From NCBI RefSeq assembly GCF_006335015.1, contig NZ_VDGT01000007.1, positions 62,001 through 126,000 of the forward strand: a stretch of 64,000 nucleotides of DNA. Reading direction: 5' to 3'. Positions 43,216 to 52,041 of the stretch are shown here, one piece after another. This DNA comes from Streptomyces sedi. GTDB lineage: Bacteria; Actinomycetota; Actinomycetes; Streptomycetales; Streptomycetaceae. Each line of letters opens with the position of its first letter. Position 1 is the stretch's first letter. The notes under the pieces are model-generated. The model saw only the letters and a program-made list of their open reading frames with translations, had not been told where the DNA came from and searched no databases. Both the position numbers and the translations under genes were made by a program.

Positions 43216-44211
43216 ATGACGACTGTGGCGGTGGCGGCGACCGACGGGATGCTGCACCTGGAACTGGCGCTGGCCTGCGAGGTGTTCGGGGCCAACCCGG
43301 AGGAGCTGGCCGACCCCTGGTACACCCTGGCGATCTGCGGGCCGGGCAGCGTGCGGGTCGGCAGGTTCCTGATGGAGCCGGACCGGGGGCTGGAGGCGCT
43401 GGCGGAGGCGGACACGGTGATCGTGCCGGGGTGGGCGGACGTGGAGCGGGAGCCGCCGGCCGCCCTGGTCGACGCGGTGCGCGCCGCCCACGAGGCGGGG
43501 GCGCGGGTCGCCTCGCTCTGCACGGGCGCGTTCGTGCTGGCGGCGGCCGGCCTGCTGGACGGGCGGCGCGCGACCACGCACTGGGAGCACACCGCCGCGC
43601 TGGCGGCGCGCCATCCCCGGGTGACGGTCGACCCCGACGTGCTGTACGTGGACAACGGCACGGTGCTCACCTCGGCCGGCAAGGCCGCCGCGATGGACCT
43701 GTGCCTGCATCTGGTCCGCCTCGACCACGGCTCGGCGGTCGCCAACACGCTCGCACGCCGGCTGGTGGTCCCGCCGCAACGGGAGGGCGGGCAGGCCCAG
43801 TTCGTGACGACCCCGCTGCCCGCGCCGACGCACCACCCGCTGGAGGGCCTGTTCCCGTGGGTGCTGGCGCGGCTGGACCAGCCGTTGACCGTGGAGGACC
43901 TGGCCCGGCGCGCGGGCATGAGCGCGCGCCACCTCGGGCGCCACTTCCGCGCCGCGACGGGGACGACGCCGCTGAAGTGGCTGCTGATCCAACGGATACG
44001 CCGGGCGCAGGAGTTGCTGGAGACCACGGGCGAGACGGTGGACGCCGTCGCGACGGCCACCGGTATGGGAACGGCGACCACGTTGCGCCGCCACTTCCAG
44101 CGCACGGTGGGCGTTCCGCCGGACACCTACCGCCGCACGTTCCGGGCACGGACGCCGAGCGGGGCGAGCGGTGGTCCGGCCCGCGCCCGCCGCGCGTCCT
44201 TCGGGGCGTGA
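43216..44211 (+). CDS. GlxA family AraC-type transcriptional regulator
   Basis: A 331-residue regulator from the ATG at 43216 (in-frame ATG at 43195 is an alternative). The N-terminal DJ-1/PfpI-like domain has VASLCTGAFVLAAAGLLDGR with the conserved Cys position, and THWEHTAALAARHP. The C-terminal AraC domain has two HTH units: TVEDLARRAGMSARHLGRHF and VDAVATATGMGTATTLRRHF. It is divergent from the dehydrogenase gene. Confidence 0.9.
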   Translation: MTTVAVAATDGMLHLELALACEVFGANPEELADPWYTLAICGPGSVRVGRFLMEPDRGLEALAEADTVIVPGWADVEREPPAALVDAVRAAHEAGARVASLCTGAFVLAAAGLLDGRRATTHWEHTAALAARHPRVTVDPDVLYVDNGTVLTSAGKAAAMDLCLHLVRLDHGSAVANTLARRLVVPPQREGGQAQFVTTPLPAPTHHPLEGLFPWVLARLDQPLTVEDLARRAGMSARHLGRHFRAATGTTPLKWLLIQRIRRAQELLETTGETVDAVATATGMGTATTLRRHFQRTVGVPPDTYRRTFRARTPSGASGGPARARRASFGA

Positions 44212-44250
44212 GCGGACCGGCGACCGGGTGCTCAGCCGGCGGCTCCGGGC

Positions 44251-45105
44251 TCAGGCGGCTCGGCGGGCCGCGAGCCGGTCGGCGGCGGTGCGGGGCTCTC
44301 GCCCCAGGAGTTCGGCCAGCAGCGGGCCGGCCTCGGCGAAGTGGCCGGCGCGGGCGGCCTGGTACCAGGTCAGCAGGAGCCGGGCCATTCGTTCCGGCAC
44401 ACCGCTCGCGACCTGGTCGGCGACCCACCGCGCGTCGTCCACGACGACGCGCCTGACGGCGGCGCCGGTGAGCCCGGAGGCGATGCCGGCGAGTTCTTCG
44501 AGGGTGACGGCGGTCGGCGCGGTGAGGGTCACGGGGCCGTCGAAGGCGCGGTCGCCGGCGAGTACGACCGCCGTGGCCTCGGCGATGTCGTCGCGGTCGG
44601 TGTACGGCACGGGGCCGTCCGCCGGCCGGGCGATGACGCCGGTCCGCCGCCACGGGCCGAGGACCTGGTCGAGCGGGCCGTAGGCGCCGTTGCGCAGCGC
44701 GGTCCAGGCGACGCCGGAGTCGTCGAGGACCGCCTCGGTGGCGCGGTGAATGTCCGACGGCGGGTACGGGTTGCCCGGGACGGCGCCCTGCTGGCTCGTG
44801 TAGACGATCCGTCGGACGCCGACCTCGACCGCGGCCCCGACGGCGTTCCGGTGCAGGGCGACCAGGTCGGCGGCCGGATCGTTGCCGGACACCAGGAGGA
44901 CCTGTTCGGCGCCGGCGAAGGAGTCACGCAACGCGGCCGGGTCCTCGTAAGAGCCCTGCCGCACGCGCACGCCACGGTCGGCGAGGTGACGCGCCGCGGC
45001 GGCGTCGCGGACGCTGACCCCGATCCGGTCGGCGGGTACGCGCCGCAGGAGGTGCGCGACGGTGGCGCCGCCCAGTCCACCGGTGGCGCCGGTGACAACG
45101 ATCAT
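44251..45105 (-). CDS. NAD(P)-binding NmrA-like / quinone oxidoreductase-like protein
   Basis: A 284-residue atypical SDR. VVTGATGGLGGATVAHLLRR is the cofactor motif, followed by VRQGSYEDPAALRDSFAGAE and RIVYTSQQGA, similar to QorB/YtfG-type quinone reductases and NmrA proteins. The ATG at 45105 is followed at once by the fold; the open frame upstream adds unrelated residues. It is divergent from a TetR gene across an array of inverted repeats and is probably its target. Confidence 0.87.
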   Translation of the reverse strand: MIVVTGATGGLGGATVAHLLRRVPADRIGVSVRDAAAARHLADRGVRVRQGSYEDPAALRDSFAGAEQVLLVSGNDPAADLVALHRNAVGAAVEVGVRRIVYTSQQGAVPGNPYPPSDIHRATEAVLDDSGVAWTALRNGAYGPLDQVLGPWRRTGVIARPADGPVPYTDRDDIAEATAVVLAGDRAFDGPVTLTAPTAVTLEELAGIASGLTGAAVRRVVVDDARWVADQVASGVPERMARLLLTWYQAARAGHFAEAGPLLAELLGREPRTAADRLAARRAA

Positions 45106-45182
45106 TTCCTCATCCTTCCTGAGCGCCCACGGCGTCTTCCGGCCGTTCACGGCGTCAACCGTGACCGTGGACCGGCCATAAG

Positions 45183-45234
45183 CTGACCATGCCAGTCAGT
45201 TTATCTTGCGTCTGCGACCGTAGGTAAACTGACT
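45183..45234. promoter_or_regulatory. Operator array between NmrA-like and TetR genes
   Basis: AGTCAGTTTA (45194-45203) and TAAACTGACT (45225-45234) are perfect 10-bp inverted arms. A further half-site CTGAC (45183-45187) pairs with GTCAG (45195-45199). Three TGAC half-sites thus lie within 52 bp in the divergent promoter region, as expected for TetR dimers. Confidence 0.7.
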
Positions 45235-45333
45235 CGGCGAGTCAAGTCCCGCCCCGGGTGTGATGCGATGCCCGCGGTCGGAGCGTTCCGTGCGTTCCGT
45301 ACGGTCCGCACGAGAAGGAGGCAGGTGAGGGCC

Positions 45334-45936
45334 ATGGCCGGTGCGACGCCTTCGGGACCCCGGCTGCGCGCCGACGCCCGGCGCAACGCGGAGCAGATCC
45401 GCGCCGCCGCGATCGGCGCCTTCCAGGGGCAGGGCCTGACGGTGCCGCTGGAGGAGGTCGCCAGGGCGGCCGGGGTGAGCAAGGCCACCGTCTTCAACCG
45501 GTTCGGCGGGCGGATCGGCCTCATCGAGGCCGTCATCGAGGAGGTCGTGGCGAGTGAGCTGTCGGCCGTCATCGACCGCACGCGGACCATCGACGACGCC
45601 GGCGAGCGGATCACCCACTACCTCACCGCGCTCCGCGACCTCCAGTACCGGCAGCCCGCCTTCAACGACGTCCTGTTGCGGACGTATCCGGATTCACCGG
45701 GGCTCATGGAGATCTGCCGGGTCGGCGGCGAGGCCAACGAGGAGTTCGTCGCGGCGGCACGGGCATCCGGCGCGCTGCGGCCGGAGTTCACGGCGGGCGA
45801 CCTCCAGGCGCTCGTCGTCGACAACGCCCTCGCCCTCCGGCACGGCGAGCGGCCAGGCCGGGACGACTACGACCGCCGCACCCGGTACCTGCTGGACGGG
45901 ATCCGGGGGCACTCCCCCGCCCCCGGCGGCTGCTGA
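45334..45936 (+). CDS. TetR family transcriptional regulator
   Basis: A 200-residue repressor. HTH: LRADARRNAEQIRAAAIGAF and PLEEVARAAGVSKATVFNRF. The C-terminal domain has RDLQYRQPAFNDVLLRTYP, common in TetR proteins that govern NmrA-like oxidoreductases. ATG at 45334; a GTG at 45325 is a possible alternative. Autoregulation through the inverted repeats upstream is likely. Confidence 0.88.
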   Translation: MAGATPSGPRLRADARRNAEQIRAAAIGAFQGQGLTVPLEEVARAAGVSKATVFNRFGGRIGLIEAVIEEVVASELSAVIDRTRTIDDAGERITHYLTALRDLQYRQPAFNDVLLRTYPDSPGLMEICRVGGEANEEFVAAARASGALRPEFTAGDLQALVVDNALALRHGERPGRDDYDRRTRYLLDGIRGHSPAPGGC

Positions 45937-46092
45937 CCGCGCGGCCGACCCGGCGGAGTCGGCGGAGTCGGCGGGCCGGCCGGTGCGAACCCCGGCCGTG
46001 CGCAACGGGCCCGCGGGGTCGGGGCGCGGCCCATGTCCACGCCCCGGCCCGACGCCCTGAGCGGGTACCAGGACGCGTCCGGCGGCCCGGGT

Positions 46093-48066
46093 TCACCGCG
46101 CTCTCTCGCGCCACCACGGCTCGACGGCGGTCAGGTCACGGAACGCGTTGGTGACGCAGTGGAGTTCGCCGCCGACCGTGCCCACGCCGTGCGCGTACTC
46201 CCAGTCCTCGACCCAGGCGACCCGGACACCCACCCGGGCGAGGGACTCCTCGGTGGCGCGCTGGAAGACGTCCGCGCCCGAGGCGTCGAGCGGGGCGTGC
46301 GTGTCGGGTGCCAGGAAGACCTCGGTGCCCGGCTGGACGCCGTTGGCCACCGCCGGCAGGTGGTTGGCGACGACGCCCTGCCGTGGGTGGCCCGGGATGT
46401 CCAGGCTCTCGAAGAGGGCCGGGACCCGGACGATGTCCTCGTCGGTGAGGGCCAGTTCCTCGGTCAGCACCGCGAGCGCCGCGTCCACGCCGGCGGACGC
46501 CAGCTCGGTGCCGGCCCGCAGCTGGGGGTGTTCCAGGGCGGCGGCCACGGTCAGCCCGGGGTAGGGCGTCAGCTCCGGATCCACGTCGCGGACCAGCGGC
46601 TGCTCGCCGCCGCCCGCCTCCGCCACCTCGGCGAGCAGGCGCAGGCCCCAGTCGGGGTCGGCGACCAGCGCGGCCCAGCCCCGCTCGTTGTCGGCGGGCA
46701 CGAAGGACAGGAACTCGTCGATGTGCCCCACGCCCAGCCAGCTGGTGTCCACGGCCAGCGGGTCCTGCTCGCCCTGGGCCGCGAGCAGTCCCGTGAACGC
46801 CGGGTCCGGGGCGGCGAGTCCGCCGTCCGAGCCGTAGAGCACCCGGCCGGTCGGAAAGTCCGCGGCGGCTGTCCGGTAGGGCGGGGCGACCAGGAAGTTG
46901 CCGGTGGAGCTGAACGAGCCCCACAGCGCGCTGTGCTCGTCGTCCCCCACCCGGTCGGCGGTGAACTCCTGGAGCACGGCGGTGTCCGCACCGCGGAAGA
47001 CGGTGAACGCCGTCCGGCCGCCGTCCCGCAGCGGGAAGTCGGCGCTGCTGCCCTCCGGCATCACGTCGGCCGAGCGGAGGAGGACGCTCAGCCGTCGTGG
47101 CTCCCCGTCGGGCCCCGGCGCCATGGCGTAGCCCGTGATGAACTGGTCGCGCGTCCACTGGTCGCCGCCCGTGGGGTAGTCGAGCAGCCGATCGTCGACC
47201 CCGGCCTCGGCCAGACCCTCGGCGAGCCCGGCGCGGAACTCCGCCTCGCCGGGCAGGTGGGGCTCGGCGGGTGTCCCGGGGTCGTAGCCCTCGCGCTCCG
47301 CCTGTTCGGGAGTAGTGCCGTTGTCCGAGACCAGCATCCGTTCCACCGGCAGCAGGTCGTGGGTGAGCAGCAGCGGCGCCACCCGCAGACGCACCCGGTC
47401 CCGATAGGTCTCGCCCCGGTCGTCGATGGTCAACGTGACGTCCACGAACCCGTTCCATCGCTCGGGGTCGCGCACGATGTCGCGCACCTCCAGCGCGAAG
47501 TCCGCCCCGTCCACCAGCTGTTCCCGCGTCAGCTCGCCGCCGTCCGGGAACGGTGTGTGGGTCGGTTCGCCGTCGGGGCCGGTGCCGCGCAGAAAGAGCC
47601 CGGCGTGCCGGGCCGACGCCTCGTCCAGACTGAGCGTCGCGCGGGCGGCAGGGCCGGGGTCGGCGCCGCCCGCCAGCCGGAGCGGGGCCAGGTCGGCGGC
47701 GTCCTCAACGTCGGCGACCACGTCGTCCGTCCCGTCGTGGCAGGCGGCGAGGCGCTCGTCGGTCAGGCGTCGGCCGTCGGGGGCGAGCGTCGGGCAGCGC
47801 CCGGCGTCGTCGTCGATGTTGGGCAGCACGAGGGCGCCCCGGTCGTCGTGCCACTCACCCTTGCCGGCCTCGTCTCGGTGGGTCGGCCGGCCGTCGCGGT
47901 CGGTGTCCGCCAGCAGACGGGGGCGGTCCGGCGCCTGCGACGAGCCGTGGGCGCTCACTCCGGCGGCCACCCCGGTGCCGAGCAGGGCCACGGCCAGCAG
48001 GCCGCCGGTGGTCCGGCGCCGCCGGGGCCAGGAGCGGAACGGGTTCGGGAACGGTCTCTTCGACAT
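46093..48066 (-). CDS. Exported protein-arginine deiminase (PAD, PF03068)
   Basis: A 657-residue enzyme that converts peptidyl-arginine to citrulline. The N-terminus has a basic Arg run (residues 15-18) and a hydrophobic segment (20-38), so it is a Sec or possibly Tat substrate. The PAD catalytic set is complete: Asp307 in QWTRDQF, His448 and Asp450 in GVGHIDEF, and Cys637 in GGELHCVTN, in the order of vertebrate PADs (D350, H471, D473, C645 in PAD4). A DTDRDGRPT stretch (54-62) may bind calcium. ATG at 48066. It stands alone between a TetR gene and a two-component system. Confidence 0.9.
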   Translation of the reverse strand: MSKRPFPNPFRSWPRRRRTTGGLLAVALLGTGVAAGVSAHGSSQAPDRPRLLADTDRDGRPTHRDEAGKGEWHDDRGALVLPNIDDDAGRCPTLAPDGRRLTDERLAACHDGTDDVVADVEDAADLAPLRLAGGADPGPAARATLSLDEASARHAGLFLRGTGPDGEPTHTPFPDGGELTREQLVDGADFALEVRDIVRDPERWNGFVDVTLTIDDRGETYRDRVRLRVAPLLLTHDLLPVERMLVSDNGTTPEQAEREGYDPGTPAEPHLPGEAEFRAGLAEGLAEAGVDDRLLDYPTGGDQWTRDQFITGYAMAPGPDGEPRRLSVLLRSADVMPEGSSADFPLRDGGRTAFTVFRGADTAVLQEFTADRVGDDEHSALWGSFSSTGNFLVAPPYRTAAADFPTGRVLYGSDGGLAAPDPAFTGLLAAQGEQDPLAVDTSWLGVGHIDEFLSFVPADNERGWAALVADPDWGLRLLAEVAEAGGGEQPLVRDVDPELTPYPGLTVAAALEHPQLRAGTELASAGVDAALAVLTEELALTDEDIVRVPALFESLDIPGHPRQGVVANHLPAVANGVQPGTEVFLAPDTHAPLDASGADVFQRATEESLARVGVRVAWVEDWEYAHGVGTVGGELHCVTNAFRDLTAVEPWWRERAR

Positions 48067-48189
48067 ACCGCCAGCCTGTCCCGGGGGCGGGCGGCGGCAC
48101 ATCGGCGTTTCGGCGGAGACGGCGCCCGGCCGGCCGGGGAGCCTCCCCCTTTCGGCAGAGGCGGGGAACGGCGGCCCTAGGCTGGGCGG

Positions 48190-49386
48190 ATGAGGTGGCG
48201 CGCGTGGCTCGGTCCTGCCCTTGTCTGCGGTGTGGCGGGCTGGGCCGGGCACGACGTCCGCGCCGTGGGCTGGTCGATCACGCTGCCGGCGGCGCTGGCG
48301 GTCGGCGCCGCGCTGCTGTGGCCGGCCCTGTCCGGCCGCCGGCCGGCGGGGGTGCCGGCCGGGCGGCTGACCGTGGCGGCGGTGGTCACCCTCTCGGCGG
48401 GGGCGACGCTCGGCTACGGCGGGTCGTCGCCGAACCGGGCCGGGGTGTGGTGGCTGGTCGAGACGGCTGGGCTGTTGGCGCTGCTGACGCTGGTCGTCCG
48501 GGCCGAGCCGGCTCGTTGGGCGGTGCCCGCGGCGGGCGGGCTGCTGCTGGCCCTCGGCGCGCTGCCGACGCGGCTCGGGCTGCGGATGGAACCACCCTCG
48601 CCGGCGGGCGAGTTGGCGGTGCTCTGCGCCGGCTGGGCGCTGGCCGGGCTCGCGGCGGCGGTGGGAGGCGCGGCGCTGCGGCGACTGGACCGCCACCGGG
48701 AGCTGGCGGTGGCGGAGGCCAGGCGGGCCCAACGGCTGGCGCTCGCGCGGCATCTCCACGACTTCGTGGCCCACGAGGTGAGCGGCATGTTGGTACGGGC
48801 GCAGGCCGGCGGGGTGGTGGGCGAGCGCGATCCCCGGGCGGCGCTGGCCGCGTTGGCGGAGGTCGAGGAAGCCGGGCAGCGGGCACTGGCCTCGCTGGAC
48901 CACGCGGTGCTGCTGCTCGGCGCGGCGGACGGCGGGGCGCCGGCCGGTGCCCCGCCGTTCGAGGCGGGGCTGGCGGAGCTGGCCGCGCTGGTGGCGCGGT
49001 TCCACACGGCCGACGACGCCGAGGTGGTGCTGGAGCAGGACCCGGCGACCCGCGCGCCGGGCCTGTCGGTCGCCGTCTCCGGCGCCGCCTACCGCGTGGT
49101 GCTGGAGGCGCTGACCAACGTCCGGCGGCACGCGCGACACGTCGGCCGGGTGCGCGTGGTGGCCCGGCGGCGGGGCGCCGAGCTGGAGATCAGCGTCACC
49201 GACGACGGGGCGGGCGGCAGGGGCGCGGCCGGGGACGCCGTCGGCCGCCCACGGGCGGGTGGCGGCACGGGGCTCGCCGAACTGGCCCGGGAGGTCGGCG
49301 CGTTGGGCGGCACGCTGACCGCGGCGGCACGCGTCCCTGGGGGCTGGCGGGTCACGGCGAGATTCGTGGCAGCATGGCCGACGTGA
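48190..49386 (+). CDS. Sensor histidine kinase (HisKA_3 class)
   Basis: A 398-residue membrane kinase. Five or six hydrophobic segments fill residues 1-165; then comes RLALARHLHDFVAHEVSG with His190 and the HATPase_c domain (LTNVRRHARH, DDGAGG, GLAELAREV). The ATG at 48190 opens near the PAD gene start but in the opposite direction. It overlaps the response regulator gene by 13 bases. The signal is unknown; the PAD gene is divergent and might be a target. Confidence 0.88.
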   Translation: MRWRAWLGPALVCGVAGWAGHDVRAVGWSITLPAALAVGAALLWPALSGRRPAGVPAGRLTVAAVVTLSAGATLGYGGSSPNRAGVWWLVETAGLLALLTLVVRAEPARWAVPAAGGLLLALGALPTRLGLRMEPPSPAGELAVLCAGWALAGLAAAVGGAALRRLDRHRELAVAEARRAQRLALARHLHDFVAHEVSGMLVRAQAGGVVGERDPRAALAALAEVEEAGQRALASLDHAVLLLGAADGGAPAGAPPFEAGLAELAALVARFHTADDAEVVLEQDPATRAPGLSVAVSGAAYRVVLEALTNVRRHARHVGRVRVVARRRGAELEISVTDDGAGGRGAAGDAVGRPRAGGGTGLAELAREVGALGGTLTAAARVPGGWRVTARFVAAWPT

Positions 49387-50033
49387 CGACGCGCATCGTG
49401 ATCGCGGACGATCAGGCGGCCATCCGGCACGGCTTCCGGCTGGTCCTCGACGCGCAGCCCGACCTGTGCGTGGTCGGGGAGGCCGCCGACGGCGCCGGGG
49501 CGTTGGCGACCGCCCGACTGCTGCGGCCCGACATCCTGTTGGTCGATGTCCGGATGCCCGGACCGGACGGCCTGGAGGTGGTCCGGCAGTTGGCCGGCGA
49601 CGGGCCAGGCGCCGTTCCGGAGACCCGGGTCATCGTGGTGACGACCTTCGACCTCGACGAGTACGTCTATCCGGCGCTGCGTGACGGGGCGGCCGGCTAT
49701 CTGTTGAAGCGGTCGGGGCCGACCCTGCTGGTCGAGGCGATCCGGGCGGCGATGTCGGGCGAGGCGCTGGTCTCGCCGTCGATCACCGTCCGCCTGCTGC
49801 GCGGCCTGACCGCCTCCCCCGCGCCCGCCACGGCACGGGCCGCGCTGACCGAACGGGAGGCGGAGGTGGCCGGGTTGGTGGCCCAGGGGTGCACCAACGC
49901 GGAGATCGCCGCCGAGTTGCTGATCTCGCCGGGCACCGTGAAGACCCATGTGGCAAGCGCCCAGCGGAAGGTCGGCGCCCGGAACCGGGTCGGCGTCGCC
50001 GCCTGGGCCTGGCGCACCGGCCTGGCCCGCTGA
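49374..50033 (+). CDS. LuxR/NarL family response regulator
   Basis: A 219-residue partner of the preceding kinase. Receiver: IVIADDQAAIRHGFRLVL, phosphoacceptor Asp58 in LLVDVRMPGPDG, TTFDLDEYV and the Lys of YLLKRSG. GerE HTH: LTEREAEVAGLVAQGCTNAE followed by LLISPGTVKTHVASA. The gene begins inside the kinase gene, so the two proteins are translationally coupled. Confidence 0.92.
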   Translation: MADVTTRIVIADDQAAIRHGFRLVLDAQPDLCVVGEAADGAGALATARLLRPDILLVDVRMPGPDGLEVVRQLAGDGPGAVPETRVIVVTTFDLDEYVYPALRDGAAGYLLKRSGPTLLVEAIRAAMSGEALVSPSITVRLLRGLTASPAPATARAALTEREAEVAGLVAQGCTNAEIAAELLISPGTVKTHVASAQRKVGARNRVGVAAWAWRTGLAR

Positions 50034-50637
50034 CCCGCGCCGCCCGCGTCGGGCGGGCGCTTGACGGCGTCGCCGACTTGGGGGTGTCGGGCGCTCTTCT
50101 CTCGCGGATTCTCTTCGCACGGAGGGAGCGTAGACATGCGTCAGGGGATCGTGCGCGGACGCGAATGATCATGGTTTCTTGCCCATGGAACCAGCCGTTC
50201 TCCGCACCTCGCCGCCCCCGGGAACACCGGCCCTCTCCTGCGTCTTTCACGGTCTGGACCGCCGCGAAACCGTCCTGAAATCGACGGCACGCGCCGTCAA
50301 CGCGGCATCGCCGCTCCGTCACCTCCGCAAAGCACGGTGCCCGTGCGGAGAGGCGGAACGACGCGGGCCGGGTGGCGCCCCCGCGGCGGCGGACAGTTGA
50401 CGTTTACCCGGCGCCGCCCCGCCGGGAAGCCTTGTCCGGCCTGCCGGACGGCCGCTACGGTGCTCACGTACCGGGCCGCGATCGCGGGGCCTGGGGGCTG
50501 CTTCGACGACATCAGCGCGGTTCGGCGCATCGACACCCTTCGTGCGTGCGCCGCCGAGCGAGCTTCTCCACCTCCCGCCCCACGGCGGGACGTTGGCGCC
50601 TCGACGGCGTGCCTTCCCCCGGGAGGTAGTACCCCCA
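50034..50637. other. Intergenic region before the CE15 esterase gene
   Basis: No convincing gene of normal size in 604 bp. A strong GGAGGG ribosome-binding sequence (50121-50126) precedes an 11-codon open frame (50136-50168) that might be a leader peptide; evidence is thin. The promoter of the esterase gene should lie here. Confidence 0.35.
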
Positions 50638-52041
50638 TGCGCTTGTCTCGTCATCGCCCCCGCCGCTGGCTGGCGGCCACGCTGCTGGCCGTCGCCGGAT
50701 TGGCCGGCGGCACGCTCACCGCGCCCCCGGCCGCCGCCGCGCGCCCCCTCGCCGAGGAGGACGACGGCGCCGACTGCCAGGTCGAGCCGGGCTCCGGGCC
50801 GTCGAACGCGTTGCTGCCCGACCCGTTCACCCGGCTGGACGGAAGCCGGATCACCAGCCGCGAGGACTGGCGCTGCCGCCGCGCGGAGATCAGGGAGCTC
50901 GCGGAGCGGCACGTCTACGGCGACCGGCCGGCACCGCCGGAGAGCGTCTCCGGCACCGTCTCCCCGACCGGCGTCACGGTCAACGTCCAGGATCAGGGCC
51001 GGAGTGCGGGCTTCTCGGTCTCCGTCGACCTGCCGAGCGGCACCGGCCCGTTCCCCGCCGTGGTGGTCTACGGCGGCTTCGGCGCGGACACCGCCGCGAT
51101 CAAGGCGGCGGGCGCGGCCGTCATCTCCAACGACCCGTACGCCGTCGGCGCCTAGGCCGTCTCGTTTGGATCTTCGCGGGGGCGCGACGCCAGCTACGGC
51201 ACCTCGCTGCGTTACCGAATCGCGCGAATACGACCAAGTATGAGCTGCGATCCGGCGCCTTGCGATGCACCGCATCTGACGCCGCGCCCTGATCCACGAA
51301 GATCCAAACGAGACGACCTAGGGCACCCCGAGGAACGCCAAGCGCGGCGCGTTCTACGACCTCTACGGCGCGACCAGCCCCACCGGGCTGCTCCAGGCGT
51401 GGGGTTGGGGCGTCAGCCGGATCATCGACGTGATCGAGCAGTCGGACGGCACCGTGCTGCGGGCCGACGCGACCGGCGTCACGGGGTGTTCGCGGTTCGG
51501 CAAGGGGGCGCTGGTGGCGGGCGCGTTCGACCAGCGGATCGCGCTGACCATGCCGATCGAGTCCGGCACCGCCGGGGTGCCGATCTTCCGGGGGGTGGCG
51601 GCCGAGGGCGGCCAGCCGCCGGACAGCGCCTACGGTGAACAGCCCTGGCTGGGCGACGCGTTCGGCTCCTACACGGGCGACACGGCCGCGCTGCCGGTGG
51701 ACACCCACCAGATCCTGGGGATGATCGCGCCGCGCGGGCTGCTGGTCATGGAGAACCCGCACGTGGACTGGCTTGGCGCGCGGTCCGGCAGCGTGGCGGC
51801 GCTGGGCGGCGCCGAGATCTACGAGGCGCTGGGCGCGGGCTCCCACCTCTCCTATGTCTCCGACGTCCAGGACGGCACCCACTGCGCGTCCCGCGCGGAG
51901 TGGAACGGCCCGCTGACGCGGTCGATCCAGGCGTTCCTGCTGGGCTCTGGGTCCCCGCCCGACGTGTTCCGGGTCTCCGGCGCGAAGTCGGGGAACCTGG
52001 CGGAGTGGCGCGACTGGCAGACGCCGGTGCTCACCGACTGA
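50638..52041 (+). pseudogene. Glucuronoyl esterase (CE15) gene, interrupted by a MITE-like insertion
   Basis: Two parts in order form one secreted CE15 enzyme, which cleaves esters between lignin alcohols and glucuronoxylan. The 5' part (50638-51155, 172 residues) has a signal peptide ending PAAAA and stops at TAG. The 3' part (51322-52041) continues in the family order: GAFYDLYGATSPTGLLQAW, nucleophile motif GVTGCSRFGKGA (Ser codon 51490), PIESGTAGVP, PWLGDAFGSYTG, and DGTHCA with the catalytic His (51880). A 162-bp element with inverted ends separates them. ATG 50638 has GGGAGG upstream. Most likely inactive, because the catalytic half lacks a signal peptide and start. Confidence 0.88.
51156..51317. 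mobile_element. MITE-like non-autonomous element inside the CE15 gene
   Basis: Perfect 19-bp terminal inverted repeats at 51158-51176 and 51297-51315 begin CGTCTCGTTTGGATC on the left. CCTAGG is present at both junctions (51151-51156, 51317-51322), so a CTAG or TA target duplication is probable. The interior also forms an imperfect inverted repeat (GGGCGCG...ACGCC against GGGCGCGGCG read from the other strand), so almost the whole element can fold back. No transposase is encoded. It is probably mobilised by a full-length IS with the same ends elsewhere in the genome. Confidence 0.85.

Noticed and set aside
45945..45975. Short GTCGGCGGA tandem copies after the TetR gene
   Set aside because: Two to three imperfect copies in low-complexity GC-rich DNA; expected by chance.
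48067..49140. Upstream extension of the deiminase frame to 1015 residues
   Set aside because: The added part overlaps the antisense of the histidine kinase gene and is low complexity; the ATG at 48066 starts a proper signal peptide.
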